Shown here: positions 25,084 through 32,784 of the stretch, in pieces
Position numbering within the stretch: position 1 is the first letter of the stretch
Layout: every line of letters starts with the position of its first letter
Assembly (NCBI GenBank): GCA_012514185.1
Contig: JAAZAT010000041.1
Coordinates: 1-47,271 of the forward strand
Source: Spirochaetales bacterium
GTDB lineage: Bacteria; Spirochaetota; Spirochaetia; Sphaerochaetales; Sphaerochaetaceae
Direction of reading: 5' to 3'
DNA length: 47,271 bases
The notes under the pieces: model-generated
Databases searched by the model: none
The model's input: only the letters and a program-made list of their open reading frames with translations
Told to the model about the DNA's origin: nothing
Translations under genes and position numbers: made by a program

Positions 25084-25395
25084 TCACCTCTTCGAAGCCC
25101 GTTTGCCTACTGGCAAGGCAAGGTCCTGCAATTTCCTTCCCAGAATGTCGTCCTTGGCAATGAGCAGGATGTCATCCACCAGTCCGATGGCAAGCAGAAC
25201 CTGCACATAGGCTCCCATCGAAACAGATGGGGATCCTTTTTCTACAGCCCAGAGCGTTGCCCTGCTGATTCCGGCGCGCTCGGCTACCAGTTCAACCGGC
25301 AGACTTCTTCTGAGTCGGGCAAGCTTAATCTGATGTCCCATGGTTTCAAGCTTGGCTGCGACGCTTGGAAGCAGGACGACTGTTTTCTGTCCCAT
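25084..25395 (-). CDS. hipB: HipB-like XRE-family antitoxin/repressor
   Basis: 103-residue DNA-binding protein with an XRE helix-turn-helix (IKLARLRRSLPVELVAERAGIS, then RATLWAVEKGSPSVS). It is the antitoxin partner of the adjacent HipA and probably represses the pair. The ATG at 25395 has no Shine-Dalgarno sequence; a TTGTAT/TATACT promoter ends 7 nt upstream, so the bicistronic message is probably leaderless. A leaderless start would put antitoxin synthesis under a different initiation mode from hipA, which has a good Shine-Dalgarno sequence. Confidence 0.9.
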   Translation of the reverse strand: MGQKTVVLLPSVAAKLETMGHQIKLARLRRSLPVELVAERAGISRATLWAVEKGSPSVSMGAYVQVLLAIGLVDDILLIAKDDILGRKLQDLALPVGKRASKR

Positions 25396-25401
25396 GTGGA
25401 C

Positions 25402-25430
25402 AGTATAGGGGTGATGGTATGAATATACAA
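25402..25430 (-). promoter_or_regulatory. Predicted leaderless promoter of hipBA
   Basis: On the minus strand, -35 TTGTAT (25430-25425), a 17-nt spacer and -10 TATACT (25407-25402) end 7 nt before the hipB ATG. The motif ATACTGT recurs near 25484-25490, a possible second HipB contact. Confidence 0.6.
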
Positions 25431-25555
25431 GCCTTATCGTTTATATAATTGAACAAAAAGATGATTAAGTCTTATAATCTAAACAGTATGGACAAATGAT
25501 GGATAGCTTCCATTGCAAGTTCTTCCTCTTGATTTGAAAATTTGAAGAGCCCTAG

Positions 25556-25585
25556 TTGACAGCAATCGGCTCTTGGGTGTACAAA
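25556..25585 (+). promoter_or_regulatory. Promoter of the type III glutamine synthetase gene
   Basis: A perfect -35 TTGACA (25556-25561), an 18-nt spacer and -10 TACAAA (25580-25585) predict +1 near 25592, immediately before the ANTAR-type hairpin. Between this promoter and hipB, about 125 nt of AT-rich DNA shows no gene. Confidence 0.65.
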
Positions 25586-25591
25586 GTGCCA

Positions 25592-25757
25592 TCAGCAAAG
25601 GCGCTGTAGTCCGTTATGGGCTACAGCGCCTTTCTCTTTTTCCGGCATATGCGTCGGAATTGGGTTGGTGGGCACCTCTTTTCTTGGCGGCCTGACGGTG
25701 ACAATGCCAAGAAAGGAGTGTGCCGAAAACCCGTTATCACACCAGAGGGGGCAGTGT
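25592..25757 (+). promoter_or_regulatory. Attenuator leader of glnN
   Basis: The leader starts with the hairpin CAGC-[AAAGGC]-GCTG (25593-25606). Its loop and 3' arm also form the 5' arm of the terminator. After the terminator, a second long hairpin (25671-25688 with 25706-25724) has a stem of about 17 bp with one bulge and a 17-nt loop, without a T-run. Its role is unknown. An AGAGGGGG Shine-Dalgarno sequence precedes the ATG at 25758. Confidence 0.75.
25597..25641 (+). terminator. Leader terminator of glnN
   Basis: A 13-nt perfect stem (25597-25609 with 25621-25633) with an 11-nt loop is followed by a T-rich tail (25631-25641). It lies upstream of the coding region and overlaps the hexaloop hairpin, so only one of the two can form. 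Confidence 0.85.
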
Positions 25758-27851
25758 ATGACAGAACGTGTTGACCAGTATTTCGGGTGCATGGTGTTCG
25801 GTGACAAGATGATGCGTGAATATCTAGCAAAGGACACCTATCGTGAGTTGAAGCAGACGATCCGGGAGGGCAAGGAACTCGACATTTCCATTGCCAATCA
25901 GGTGGCGCATGCCATGAAAGAGTGGGCGCTGAGCAAAGGTGCAACCCATTTCACCCACTGGTTCCAGCCCATGACGGGAATCACTGCTGAGAAACACGAG
26001 AGCTTCATCTCCCCTGCAAAGGACGGCTCGGCTTTGCTTGAGTTCAGCGGCAAGGAACTCATCAAGGGAGAGCCCGATGCCTCCTCCTTCCCCTCCGGCG
26101 GACTGAGGGCAACCTTCGAAGCCCGCGGATATACCGCCTGGGATCCCTCAAGCTATGCCTTCATCAAGGAGCATACCTTGTGCATCCCCACCGCCTTCTG
26201 TTCCTACAGCGGCGAGGTTCTGGACAAGAAAACCCCGCTGCTGCGTTCCATGGAGGTCATCAGCACCCAGGCCTTGAGAATTCTCAAGCTTTTCGGCAAG
26301 ACAGACGTGAAACGGGTGGTGACCACCGTCGGGCCGGAGCAGGAGTATTTTTTGATTGACAAGAGCCTCTATTTGAAACGCAAAGACCTGATTCATACCG
26401 GTCGAACCCTGCTGGGAGCACGACCCCCGAAAGGCCAGGAACTGGAAGACCACTACTTCGGCAACCTCAAGAGCCGGGTGTCGGCCTTCATGAGTGAACT
26501 GGATGAAGAGCTGTGGAAGCTCGGCATCCTGGCCAAGACCGAGCACAACGAGGTAGCTCCCAGCCAGCATGAGCTCGCCCCCATCTTCACCACCAGCAAC
26601 CTGGCAGTCGATCACAACCAGCTGACCATGGAAATGATGAAAAAGGTTGCCGACAAGCACGGGCTGGTCTGCCTGTTGCATGAGAAACCCTTTGCCGGGG
26701 TGAACGGTTCAGGCAAGCACAACAACTGGTCCATCTCCACCGACAGCGGAATCAACCTGTTGGAACCCGGGGACAATCCGAAGGACAATGCCCAGTTCCT
26801 GCTCTTCCTGGTTGCTGTGATTGCGGCGGTGGATGAGTATCAGGACCTGCTCAGGGTATCGGTTGCAAGTGCCGGAAACGACCATCGCCTCGGAGCCAAT
26901 GAAGCGCCTCCGGCCATCGTTTCCATGTTCCTCGGCCAGGAGCTCACCAACATTCTCGACTCATTGGCCGACGGGACCGACTGTCCCTGCAAAGCACCCT
27001 CCTCGATGCTGCTGGGGGTGAACCTGTTGCCTCCGCTTCCCAAGGACAGCACCGACCGCAACCGCACCAGTCCGTTCGCCTTTACCGGCAACAAGTTTGA
27101 GTTCAGGATGCTGGGCTCCTCTTTCTCTGTAAGCGGTCCGAACTTTGTGCTCAATACGATCATAGCCGACAAGCTCTCCCAGTTTGCCGATCAGTTGGAG
27201 AAAGAGACCGACTTTGCCTGTGCTCTTTCCAAGCTGGTCAAGGAGACCTATCAGAAGCATCGCAGGATCGTGTTCAATGGAAACAACTATGCCCAGGCAT
27301 GGGTCGAGGAAGCCCAAAGGCGGGGGTTGTCGAACCTGAAGTCCACCGTTGATGCCCTTCCGACCTTCATCAGCAAGAAGAGCATCGCTCTCTTCTCCAA
27401 GTTCGGCGTACTCAGCGAGACCGAAATCCACAGCCGCTACGAGATTGTTTTGGAGAACTACTGCAAGACGATCAACATCGAGGCTCTTACCATGACCGAT
27501 ATGGTTCGCAAGCAGATTCTTCCCGCCCTCAGTGCATTCAGCGGCGAGTTGGCCCGTTCCGCACAGGATAAGCTGACCCTGGTTCCCTCCCTTTCGCTTT
27601 CCTACGAGAAGTCCACCGTCGCATCCCTGAGCAGGCTCTCCGACAGCCTCGAGGCGGCTGTGACCGAGCTTGAGAAGCGCGTGGTGGACGCACGCATGGT
27701 CGGTGAAGTGCTTCAGGCAGGCAGGTACTATCACGACCAGGTGCTCCCTGCGATGGCGGAAGTGCGTTCAATCAGCGACTCCGCCGAGCTCTTGATGGGT
27801 GAAACCTATTATCCGATACCTACGTACGAGCAGCTGCTGTACTCCGTATAA
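25758..27851 (+). CDS. glnN: Glutamine synthetase, type III
   Basis: 697-residue enzyme of the large GSIII class found in Bacteroides, cyanobacteria and some spirochaetes. Landmarks include YFGCMVFGDKMMREYL at the start, ATHFTHWFQPMTGITAEKHESF, GPEQEYFLID (metal-binding Glu), KTEHNEVAPSQHELAPIF, GVNGSGKHNNWSIST (ATP/ammonia site) and GNDHRLGANEAPPAIVS, followed by FRMLGSS. It makes glutamine from glutamate, ammonia and ATP as a dodecamer. The ATG at 25758 follows AGAGGGGG; upstream in-frame ATGs lie inside leader hairpins. A type I enzyme is encoded nearby, so the organism has two unrelated classes within 10 kb. Confidence 0.96.
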   Translation: MTERVDQYFGCMVFGDKMMREYLAKDTYRELKQTIREGKELDISIANQVAHAMKEWALSKGATHFTHWFQPMTGITAEKHESFISPAKDGSALLEFSGKELIKGEPDASSFPSGGLRATFEARGYTAWDPSSYAFIKEHTLCIPTAFCSYSGEVLDKKTPLLRSMEVISTQALRILKLFGKTDVKRVVTTVGPEQEYFLIDKSLYLKRKDLIHTGRTLLGARPPKGQELEDHYFGNLKSRVSAFMSELDEELWKLGILAKTEHNEVAPSQHELAPIFTTSNLAVDHNQLTMEMMKKVADKHGLVCLLHEKPFAGVNGSGKHNNWSISTDSGINLLEPGDNPKDNAQFLLFLVAVIAAVDEYQDLLRVSVASAGNDHRLGANEAPPAIVSMFLGQELTNILDSLADGTDCPCKAPSSMLLGVNLLPPLPKDSTDRNRTSPFAFTGNKFEFRMLGSSFSVSGPNFVLNTIIADKLSQFADQLEKETDFACALSKLVKETYQKHRRIVFNGNNYAQAWVEEAQRRGLSNLKSTVDALPTFISKKSIALFSKFGVLSETEIHSRYEIVLENYCKTINIEALTMTDMVRKQILPALSAFSGELARSAQDKLTLVPSLSLSYEKSTVASLSRLSDSLEAAVTELEKRVVDARMVGEVLQAGRYYHDQVLPAMAEVRSISDSAELLMGETYYPIPTYEQLLYSV

Positions 27852-27872
27852 CCAGAAAGGCATTTCCCCCAA

Positions 27873-27905
27873 GGGGAACCTCTTGAGAAAAACAGGAGGT
27901 TCCCT
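27873..27905 (+). terminator. Terminator hairpin after glnN
   Basis: GGGAACCTC (27874-27882) pairs with GAGGTTCCC (27896-27904). The tail TGTTGT is only moderately T-rich, 22 nt after the glnN stop. Confidence 0.6.
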
Positions 27906-27906
27906 G

Positions 27907-27934
27907 TTGTATCCGAAGATATTCATGGTACAGT
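27907..27934 (+). promoter_or_regulatory. Promoter of the c-di-GMP gene pair
   Basis: -35 TTGTAT (27907-27912), a 16-nt spacer and -10 TACAGT (27929-27934) precede a short leader with Shine-Dalgarno TTGGAGG before the ATG at 27961. Confidence 0.5.
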
Positions 27935-27960
27935 ATGAGAGCTCATAGCTTGGAGGCCTG

Positions 27961-28881
27961 ATGTACCAAGAGAATCTTTCTGAACTACTCTATTCACTTT
28001 TCAACACCATCCCCGATCCCTTCATTGTCATCGGTGAGGATGGTACGTACCTTGAGGTGTTCGGAGGAACCGAGCGAAGTCTCTATGATGACGGCAAACC
28101 CATGAAAGGCAAGAACATTTATGAGTTCATGCCCAAGGAGTTTGCCGATTTTTATATGCAACAGGTACACCATACCTTGGAAACGAACAGTCTCAACTCA
28201 TTCGATTACCAGCTTGAGACCGACAAGGTGGTGCTTCCGGAATTCAATGGACCGGGAGGAACACAGTGGTTTGAAACCAGGATGTTTCCCCTGCAAACAC
28301 CCTATAAGGGACAGCGGGCTGTAACTGCACAAATCATCAACATAACCGAGCGGAGAAACCTCCATAAGAAATTGCGTGAACTCTCCTACATCGACCCGCT
28401 GACCGGCTTGTACAACCGACGATACTTTCTTGAGAGGGTGAGAATGCATTTGATGGAGAAAGGCAGGGCGCACATCATGCTCTGCGACATTGACCGGTTC
28501 AAGGATGTGAATGACCAGTATGGCCACCTGGCCGGCGACGCCGTGCTCAAGGAGTTCGCCGCCATTGCCAAGGAGGTATTGAAGCATAACCATGCCATCG
28601 CCCGCTTGGGAGGTGATGAGTTTGTCATGGCTCTTACGGACATGACGGACGAGGAGGCCTTCGCAATGGGTGAGAGTTTGAGAAAGCAGGTGGAAAAAAC
28701 CCCCTTCCACTATCAGACCCAGGTGCTCTCGATACACATCAGCATCGGCATAGCGCGACTCAGTTATCAGGACCTTGAGAAAAGCGAGTTGATCGCCGAT
28801 GCAGACCGTGCCCTCTACCAGGCAAAAGCCTCTGGAAAGAACAGGGTTTGCTTGTTCGACGATCCGCAAAGGGGGCTGTGA
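27961..28881 (+). CDS. PAS-GGDEF diguanylate cyclase
   Basis: 306-residue cytoplasmic signalling protein. An N-terminal PAS-like domain (about 8-130, starting LYSLFNTIPDPFIVIGEDGTYLEVFGG) ends with the typical ITERRNLHKKL linker. The GGDEF domain (about 137-300) has LTGLYNRRYF, ICDIDRFK-like metal residues (LCDIDRFKDVNDQYGHLAGD), and an intact GGDEF at 217-221. It should make cyclic di-GMP from GTP. No RxxD inhibitory site precedes GGDEF. Its stop overlaps the ATG of the next gene (TGATG), so the two are a unit. Confidence 0.93.
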   Translation: MYQENLSELLYSLFNTIPDPFIVIGEDGTYLEVFGGTERSLYDDGKPMKGKNIYEFMPKEFADFYMQQVHHTLETNSLNSFDYQLETDKVVLPEFNGPGGTQWFETRMFPLQTPYKGQRAVTAQIINITERRNLHKKLRELSYIDPLTGLYNRRYFLERVRMHLMEKGRAHIMLCDIDRFKDVNDQYGHLAGDAVLKEFAAIAKEVLKHNHAIARLGGDEFVMALTDMTDEEAFAMGESLRKQVEKTPFHYQTQVLSIHISIGIARLSYQDLEKSELIADADRALYQAKASGKNRVCLFDDPQRGL

Positions 28882-30887
28882 TGTTCAATATCCTATTCAA
28901 TATCGCCCTGCTTCTAGCCCTCACGATTTTCTTTGCCACCTACCCGTTTCGCAATCTCAAGAGGATCACATCCCACAAGGTGCTTGTGGGCTCGATTGTC
29001 GGAATCATCGGCATACTGGTCATGCTCAATCCCCTGACCCTCTATGAAGGGGTGATTTTCGACTCAAGGACCATACTACTTACTGTTTCAGGCATGATTT
29101 TCGGCCTCATCCCTACCGTTATCGGAGCGACCATGATGGCCGCCTACCGGCTTATCATCGGTGGAGGAGGCACGTATATGGGCCTTGCGACCATTCTTGT
29201 AAGCAGTAGTGTCGGGATTTTCTGGCATCACAAGCGTTATCACAAGGTGTTGAACAAGCATGAGCTCTTCGGCTTGGAGTACTACCTGGTGGGTTTGGTC
29301 TCCCACATCGGCATGCTGATTGCCATGCTGCTCATCCCTTCGGATATCCGCAGAACCGTCATAAGTATCATGGCCTTCCCCATCCTCGTTGTCTATCCCA
29401 TAGGAACCTATCTGCTCAGCCTGTTGCTCTTCAACCAAGCCAGGCGGGTCGTCGCAACAGCCGATTTGGAGAAGAGCGAGCGTTTGTTCAAGACCATGTT
29501 CGAGCAAGCCCCGATCGGCATGTCCCTTACCGATATTGAGAGCGGCAGGATCGAGAACATCAACCAAAGCTATGCCGACATGCTTGGATATGCCAGGGAA
29601 GAGTTGCTGGGAAGGAGTTGGGAGGAGTTCACCCATCCTGAGGATAAAGAGCTCAGCAGAGTGACCACCCGGCAGCTTTTGAACAAGGATGGCGGAATTC
29701 TGTCAATAGACAAGCGATTCATCCGCAAGGATGGACAGATTCTTTGGGCCAATCTCTCCCTCTCCATCTTCACCACCAAGGATATGAAGAACGTTGAGTC
29801 CTTGTGCATGACCGTCGACATCACCGAGCGCAAGCAGTACGAGCAAAAAATCCTCTATGCCTCCAACCACGATGCACTCACCGGACTTTTCAACCGTGTG
29901 CATTTTGAAGCGTATGTCCGGGATCTGCAGATTTCCGATGATCAGATCCTCACCGTCGCATTCGGGGATGTGAACGGGCTTAGGATCCTCAATGAGGCCT
30001 TCGGCCGCGATGAGGGAAACCGCCTGCTCAGTCGCATAGCACGGATCTTGGAAACGCATCTGCCTGAAGGCGATTACGTCAGCCGGGTGGGAGGTGATGA
30101 GTTTGCCCTGTTCTTCTTCAACCGAAACACCGACCAGGTTGAGACCATCCTTGGTGGAGTAACGAGCGATATCGCCTCCTTGGAGATGATGGGTTCGGTG
30201 GTTCCTTCCATGAGCTTCGGTCTTGCTTCCCTGGATACCGCCCAAGGCAGCATCAATGAGGCGATCAAACAGGCGGAGAAGGACCTGGCAACCAGAAAGC
30301 TCGTGGACAGTCCCCACACCCAGGGAAAAGCCGTCTATGCAATCATCAACACCCTCCATGAGAAGAACAAGCGGGAGGAGAACCACTCGAGACGCGTCAG
30401 CGAGTTGTGTGAACGACTTGCCAAAGCTTTTGGATTGGGTGAGATGGCTGCCAATGAGCTCAGGTTGGTGGGCCTCCTGCACGATATCGGCAAGATTGCC
30501 ATCCATGAGTCCATACTCAACAAGGAGGGCAGGCTGACAGCCGAGGAGTGGAAGGAGATGAAGCGGCACTCAGAAATCGGGTATCGCATCCTCAACTCGG
30601 TTGAGGATATGGCCGGACTCGCCCAGTATGTGCTGGCTCATCATGAACACTACGACGGCAACGGCTATCCGAAGGGCCTCAGGGGAGAGGAGATTCCCCT
30701 CCAGTCGAGAATCATCAGCATCGCCGATGCCTATGACGCCATGACCGCCTCCCGCCCGTACCGCAAGACGGTGAGCACTGAACAGGCTGCACAGGAGATC
30801 AAACGGTGCAGCCAGACGCAATTCGACCCCGTTCTTGCAAAAGTATTCATCGAGGATGTGCTGGGCCTCGACTACCCCAGCTTGTAG
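28881..30887 (+). CDS. Membrane 5TM-PAS-GGDEF-HD-GYP c-di-GMP enzyme
   Basis: 668-residue integral membrane protein. Residues 1-195 hold five or six hydrophobic segments of the 5TMR-LYT sensor type. A PAS domain follows (about 205-330, FEQAPIGMSLTDIESGRIENIN), then GGDEF (motif at 404-408) and a C-terminal HD-GYP phosphodiesterase domain (His534-Asp535 in LLHDIGK, HHEHYDGNGYP with GYP at 595-597, IADAYDAMTA). Both a cyclase motif and a phosphodiesterase motif are intact, so it could make or degrade cyclic di-GMP. It is coupled to the soluble cyclase upstream. Confidence 0.92.
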   Translation: MFNILFNIALLLALTIFFATYPFRNLKRITSHKVLVGSIVGIIGILVMLNPLTLYEGVIFDSRTILLTVSGMIFGLIPTVIGATMMAAYRLIIGGGGTYMGLATILVSSSVGIFWHHKRYHKVLNKHELFGLEYYLVGLVSHIGMLIAMLLIPSDIRRTVISIMAFPILVVYPIGTYLLSLLLFNQARRVVATADLEKSERLFKTMFEQAPIGMSLTDIESGRIENINQSYADMLGYAREELLGRSWEEFTHPEDKELSRVTTRQLLNKDGGILSIDKRFIRKDGQILWANLSLSIFTTKDMKNVESLCMTVDITERKQYEQKILYASNHDALTGLFNRVHFEAYVRDLQISDDQILTVAFGDVNGLRILNEAFGRDEGNRLLSRIARILETHLPEGDYVSRVGGDEFALFFFNRNTDQVETILGGVTSDIASLEMMGSVVPSMSFGLASLDTAQGSINEAIKQAEKDLATRKLVDSPHTQGKAVYAIINTLHEKNKREENHSRRVSELCERLAKAFGLGEMAANELRLVGLLHDIGKIAIHESILNKEGRLTAEEWKEMKRHSEIGYRILNSVEDMAGLAQYVLAHHEHYDGNGYPKGLRGEEIPLQSRIISIADAYDAMTASRPYRKTVSTEQAAQEIKRCSQTQFDPVLAKVFIEDVLGLDYPSL

Positions 30888-30896
30888 GCTGATTCC

Positions 30897-30925
30897 TTGA
30901 CAGCTGGTAATTTCAAGTATACCAT
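30897..30925 (+). promoter_or_regulatory. Promoter of the cytidylate-kinase-like gene
   Basis: -35 TTGACA (30897-30902), a 17-nt spacer and -10 TACCAT (30920-30925) precede the GAAGGAGG Shine-Dalgarno sequence of the gene at 30949. Confidence 0.5.
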
Positions 30926-30948
30926 GAAAATACCAGAAGGAGGTGCCT

Positions 30949-31602
30949 ATGGGGGTCATTACTATTTCCCGTCAGATAGGCAGTGAGGGAACCTTCATTG
31001 CCAAACGGGTTGCCGAACAACTGGGCTTGTCCTTTATTGACAAGGAAGACATCGAAAAGGTCATGCATGCCTACGGCTTCAGCGCCTTCGAGGAAGTGTA
31101 CAACAGCCGTCCCGGTTTTTGGGAACGCTTTGATCTGCAACGTTCGCTGACCATCGACTTTTTGCTTACTGTCATGCGTGCTTTCGCAAAGGTTGACAAT
31201 GTGGTACTGCTCGGTCGGGGAGGATTCGGTCTCTTCCAGGGGTACACCGATATTCTCAACGTTCGACTGAAGGCACCGCTTTCTGTACGGCTTGAGCGAA
31301 AGCAAAAGGAGTATGGAACTTCCGACATCGAGGCCAGAAAGGCTATGATCGAACAAGAACTGATTCGGACCAGTTTCGTGCAAACCGACCTGCAATACAA
31401 CCAGAATGATGCAACGCTCTTTGATTTGGTTCTCGATACCTCCATCGTTCCACCCGAGACTGCAAGCCTGTGGATCTGCGACGCCTACCGGCAGCTGATG
31501 AGAAAACCGCGGATCGACGCCAAGCACACCCGCGCCGACTTGGTTGTGGACGAGGTGCTGTTGAAATTGGTCAATACTATGTTGGGAAAAAGTGAATCAT
31601 GA
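30949..31602 (+). CDS. Cytidylate kinase-like P-loop protein
   Basis: 217-residue protein of the cytidylate-kinase-like family. Residues 1-40, GVITISRQIGSEGTFIAKRVAEQLG, hold a P-loop-like glycine motif, followed by FIDKEDIEKVM. A middle VVLLGRGGFG and RLKAPLSVRLERK match the family's core and LID region. Substrate is unproven: such proteins are distinct from the housekeeping CMP kinase. The ATG at 30949 is chosen because GAAGGAGG lies 5 nt upstream; a GTG at 30943 lies within that Shine-Dalgarno region. The next gene overlaps its stop by 4 nt. Confidence 0.82.
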   Translation: MGVITISRQIGSEGTFIAKRVAEQLGLSFIDKEDIEKVMHAYGFSAFEEVYNSRPGFWERFDLQRSLTIDFLLTVMRAFAKVDNVVLLGRGGFGLFQGYTDILNVRLKAPLSVRLERKQKEYGTSDIEARKAMIEQELIRTSFVQTDLQYNQNDATLFDLVLDTSIVPPETASLWICDAYRQLMRKPRIDAKHTRADLVVDEVLLKLVNTMLGKSES

Positions 31603-31967
31603 AAGCAACAGGCGGGGCAAAGGCTTTTCTGCTCATAGGAACACTGCTCGTTGCACTGGTTCTCCTCTCTCCGTTCTTCTTCTCGCTGCTATCGCTGGTT
31701 GCACATTCCGAGCTTGTCTTTGACTACCTGATGACGGCGGAATTGGGTTTTGTTGCCATCATCGGCCTCTTGTTTCTCTCGGTGGGAACCTTTCTGGCAA
31801 AAGGTCCTTTCCTGTTTTTCGTCTTCAGTTCAGTGGCAGCAGTTGGCTCGCTGGTCATGGTGATGCTGCTCTCCGATCCGCCGTTGTTCTCTGCTGCATC
31901 GCTTCTGGTTCTCTACAACCTGTCTTTGGTTTCATTGCTGGTGCATGGAGTGCGCAGCTTGAAGTGA
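31599..31967 (+). CDS. Small membrane protein of unknown function
   Basis: 122 residues with four predicted transmembrane helices and almost no soluble portion (start KATGGAKAFLLIGTLLVALVLLSPFF; end LLVHGVRSLK). I do not recognise a family. Its ATG overlaps the stop of the kinase-like gene (ATGA), so the two are probably translated together, which may hint at a membrane partner for that protein. Confidence 0.75.
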   Translation: MKATGGAKAFLLIGTLLVALVLLSPFFFSLLSLVAHSELVFDYLMTAELGFVAIIGLLFLSVGTFLAKGPFLFFVFSSVAAVGSLVMVMLLSDPPLFSAASLLVLYNLSLVSLLVHGVRSLK

Positions 31968-31993
31968 CAATCCTTCAGTGTTTGTTGTAGACT
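31964..31993 (+). promoter_or_regulatory. Predicted leaderless promoter of the acetyltransferase gene
   Basis: -35 GTGACA (31964-31969), an 18-nt spacer and -10 TAGACT (31988-31993) end 8 nt before the ATG at 32001. No Shine-Dalgarno sequence is present. Confidence 0.5.
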
Positions 31994-32000
31994 GTGAAGC

Positions 32001-32687
32001 ATGGATATCGTTTCATGGTTGGTGGAAAAAGGGGAGATTACCTACATCGATCTCATCGAACCGCTGAGAGAGGGGACGGCTGAGGTGCTTCTTGCCTCGG
32101 AGGCTGGGGTCTTGATCCGCATCAACAAGAACACGCTCTGTTGTGCCTTGTTCGACGAGCGTGCGCTGCCTGATTTTGCAACACTCATGGTCGAGAGCGA
32201 CGACGCCCTGTGCGTTCATGAAGGGCCGTTGGTCGAATATCTCAAGGTGCAAGGATTGCCCTACCATCTGGGATGTGTGCAAGCAGTCTATACGGGCAAG
32301 CAGAGATTCCCCCTCTCGCCCCACATTACCATCCAGATGCTGGGATTCGAGGATCTGGACGTTGTCTTGGCTCACTACAAGCATGCCGACAGAGCGTACA
32401 TCACAGACCGCATAGCCTCTGGATGCATGAGAAAAGCGGTGGTCGACGGCCGGCTTGCCGCCTTCATCGGCAGGCACGCTGAAGGGACCATCGGCATGCT
32501 CGAAGTATTGCCTGCCTGGCGCAGACGACATATCGGAGAGGAGTTGGAGAAAGCCTACATCAATCTGCTGCTTGATCAAGGGCGTATTCCTTATTGTCAT
32601 GTCGATACTGCCAACACCGCTTCTCTTGCTCTGCAGGAAAAGCTGGGAATGAGCTGGGGAAAGGATCGTATTCACTGGTTTAATTAA
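32001..32687 (+). CDS. GNAT family acetyltransferase (FR47-like)
   Basis: 228-residue protein. The C-terminal half is a GNAT fold with the acetyl-CoA loop LEVLPAWRRRHIGEELEKAY, followed by HVDTANTASLALQEKLGM, as in FR47-type N-acetyltransferases. The N-terminal 110 residues have no recognised domain. The acceptor is unknown. It ends 97 nt before argC and is followed by its own argC promoter, so involvement in N-acetyl-ornithine synthesis is possible but not shown. ArgJ already recycles the acetyl group, so an extra acetyltransferase would only be needed to prime the cycle. Confidence 0.82.
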   Translation: MDIVSWLVEKGEITYIDLIEPLREGTAEVLLASEAGVLIRINKNTLCCALFDERALPDFATLMVESDDALCVHEGPLVEYLKVQGLPYHLGCVQAVYTGKQRFPLSPHITIQMLGFEDLDVVLAHYKHADRAYITDRIASGCMRKAVVDGRLAAFIGRHAEGTIGMLEVLPAWRRRHIGEELEKAYINLLLDQGRIPYCHVDTANTASLALQEKLGMSWGKDRIHWFN

Positions 32688-32726
32688 TATTTATACATAA
32701 TTTTTTGAAATTATATGCATGGATAC

Positions 32727-32754
32727 TGGTCAAGCGACGGATTATCTGTATAAT
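32727..32754 (+). promoter_or_regulatory. Promoter of the arginine operon
   Basis: A perfect -10 TATAAT (32749-32754) lies 16 nt after a -35-like TGGTCA (32727-32732). AT-rich DNA lies upstream at 32687-32715; I see no convincing ArgR box pair. Confidence 0.6.
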
Positions 32755-32784
32755 TATACCACTATCGTATACACGGAGGTTGGT

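Noticed and set aside
32687-32715. AT-rich stretch before argC considered as ArgR boxes
   Set aside because: Only loose resemblance to the 18-bp ARG box and no symmetrical pair could be drawn.
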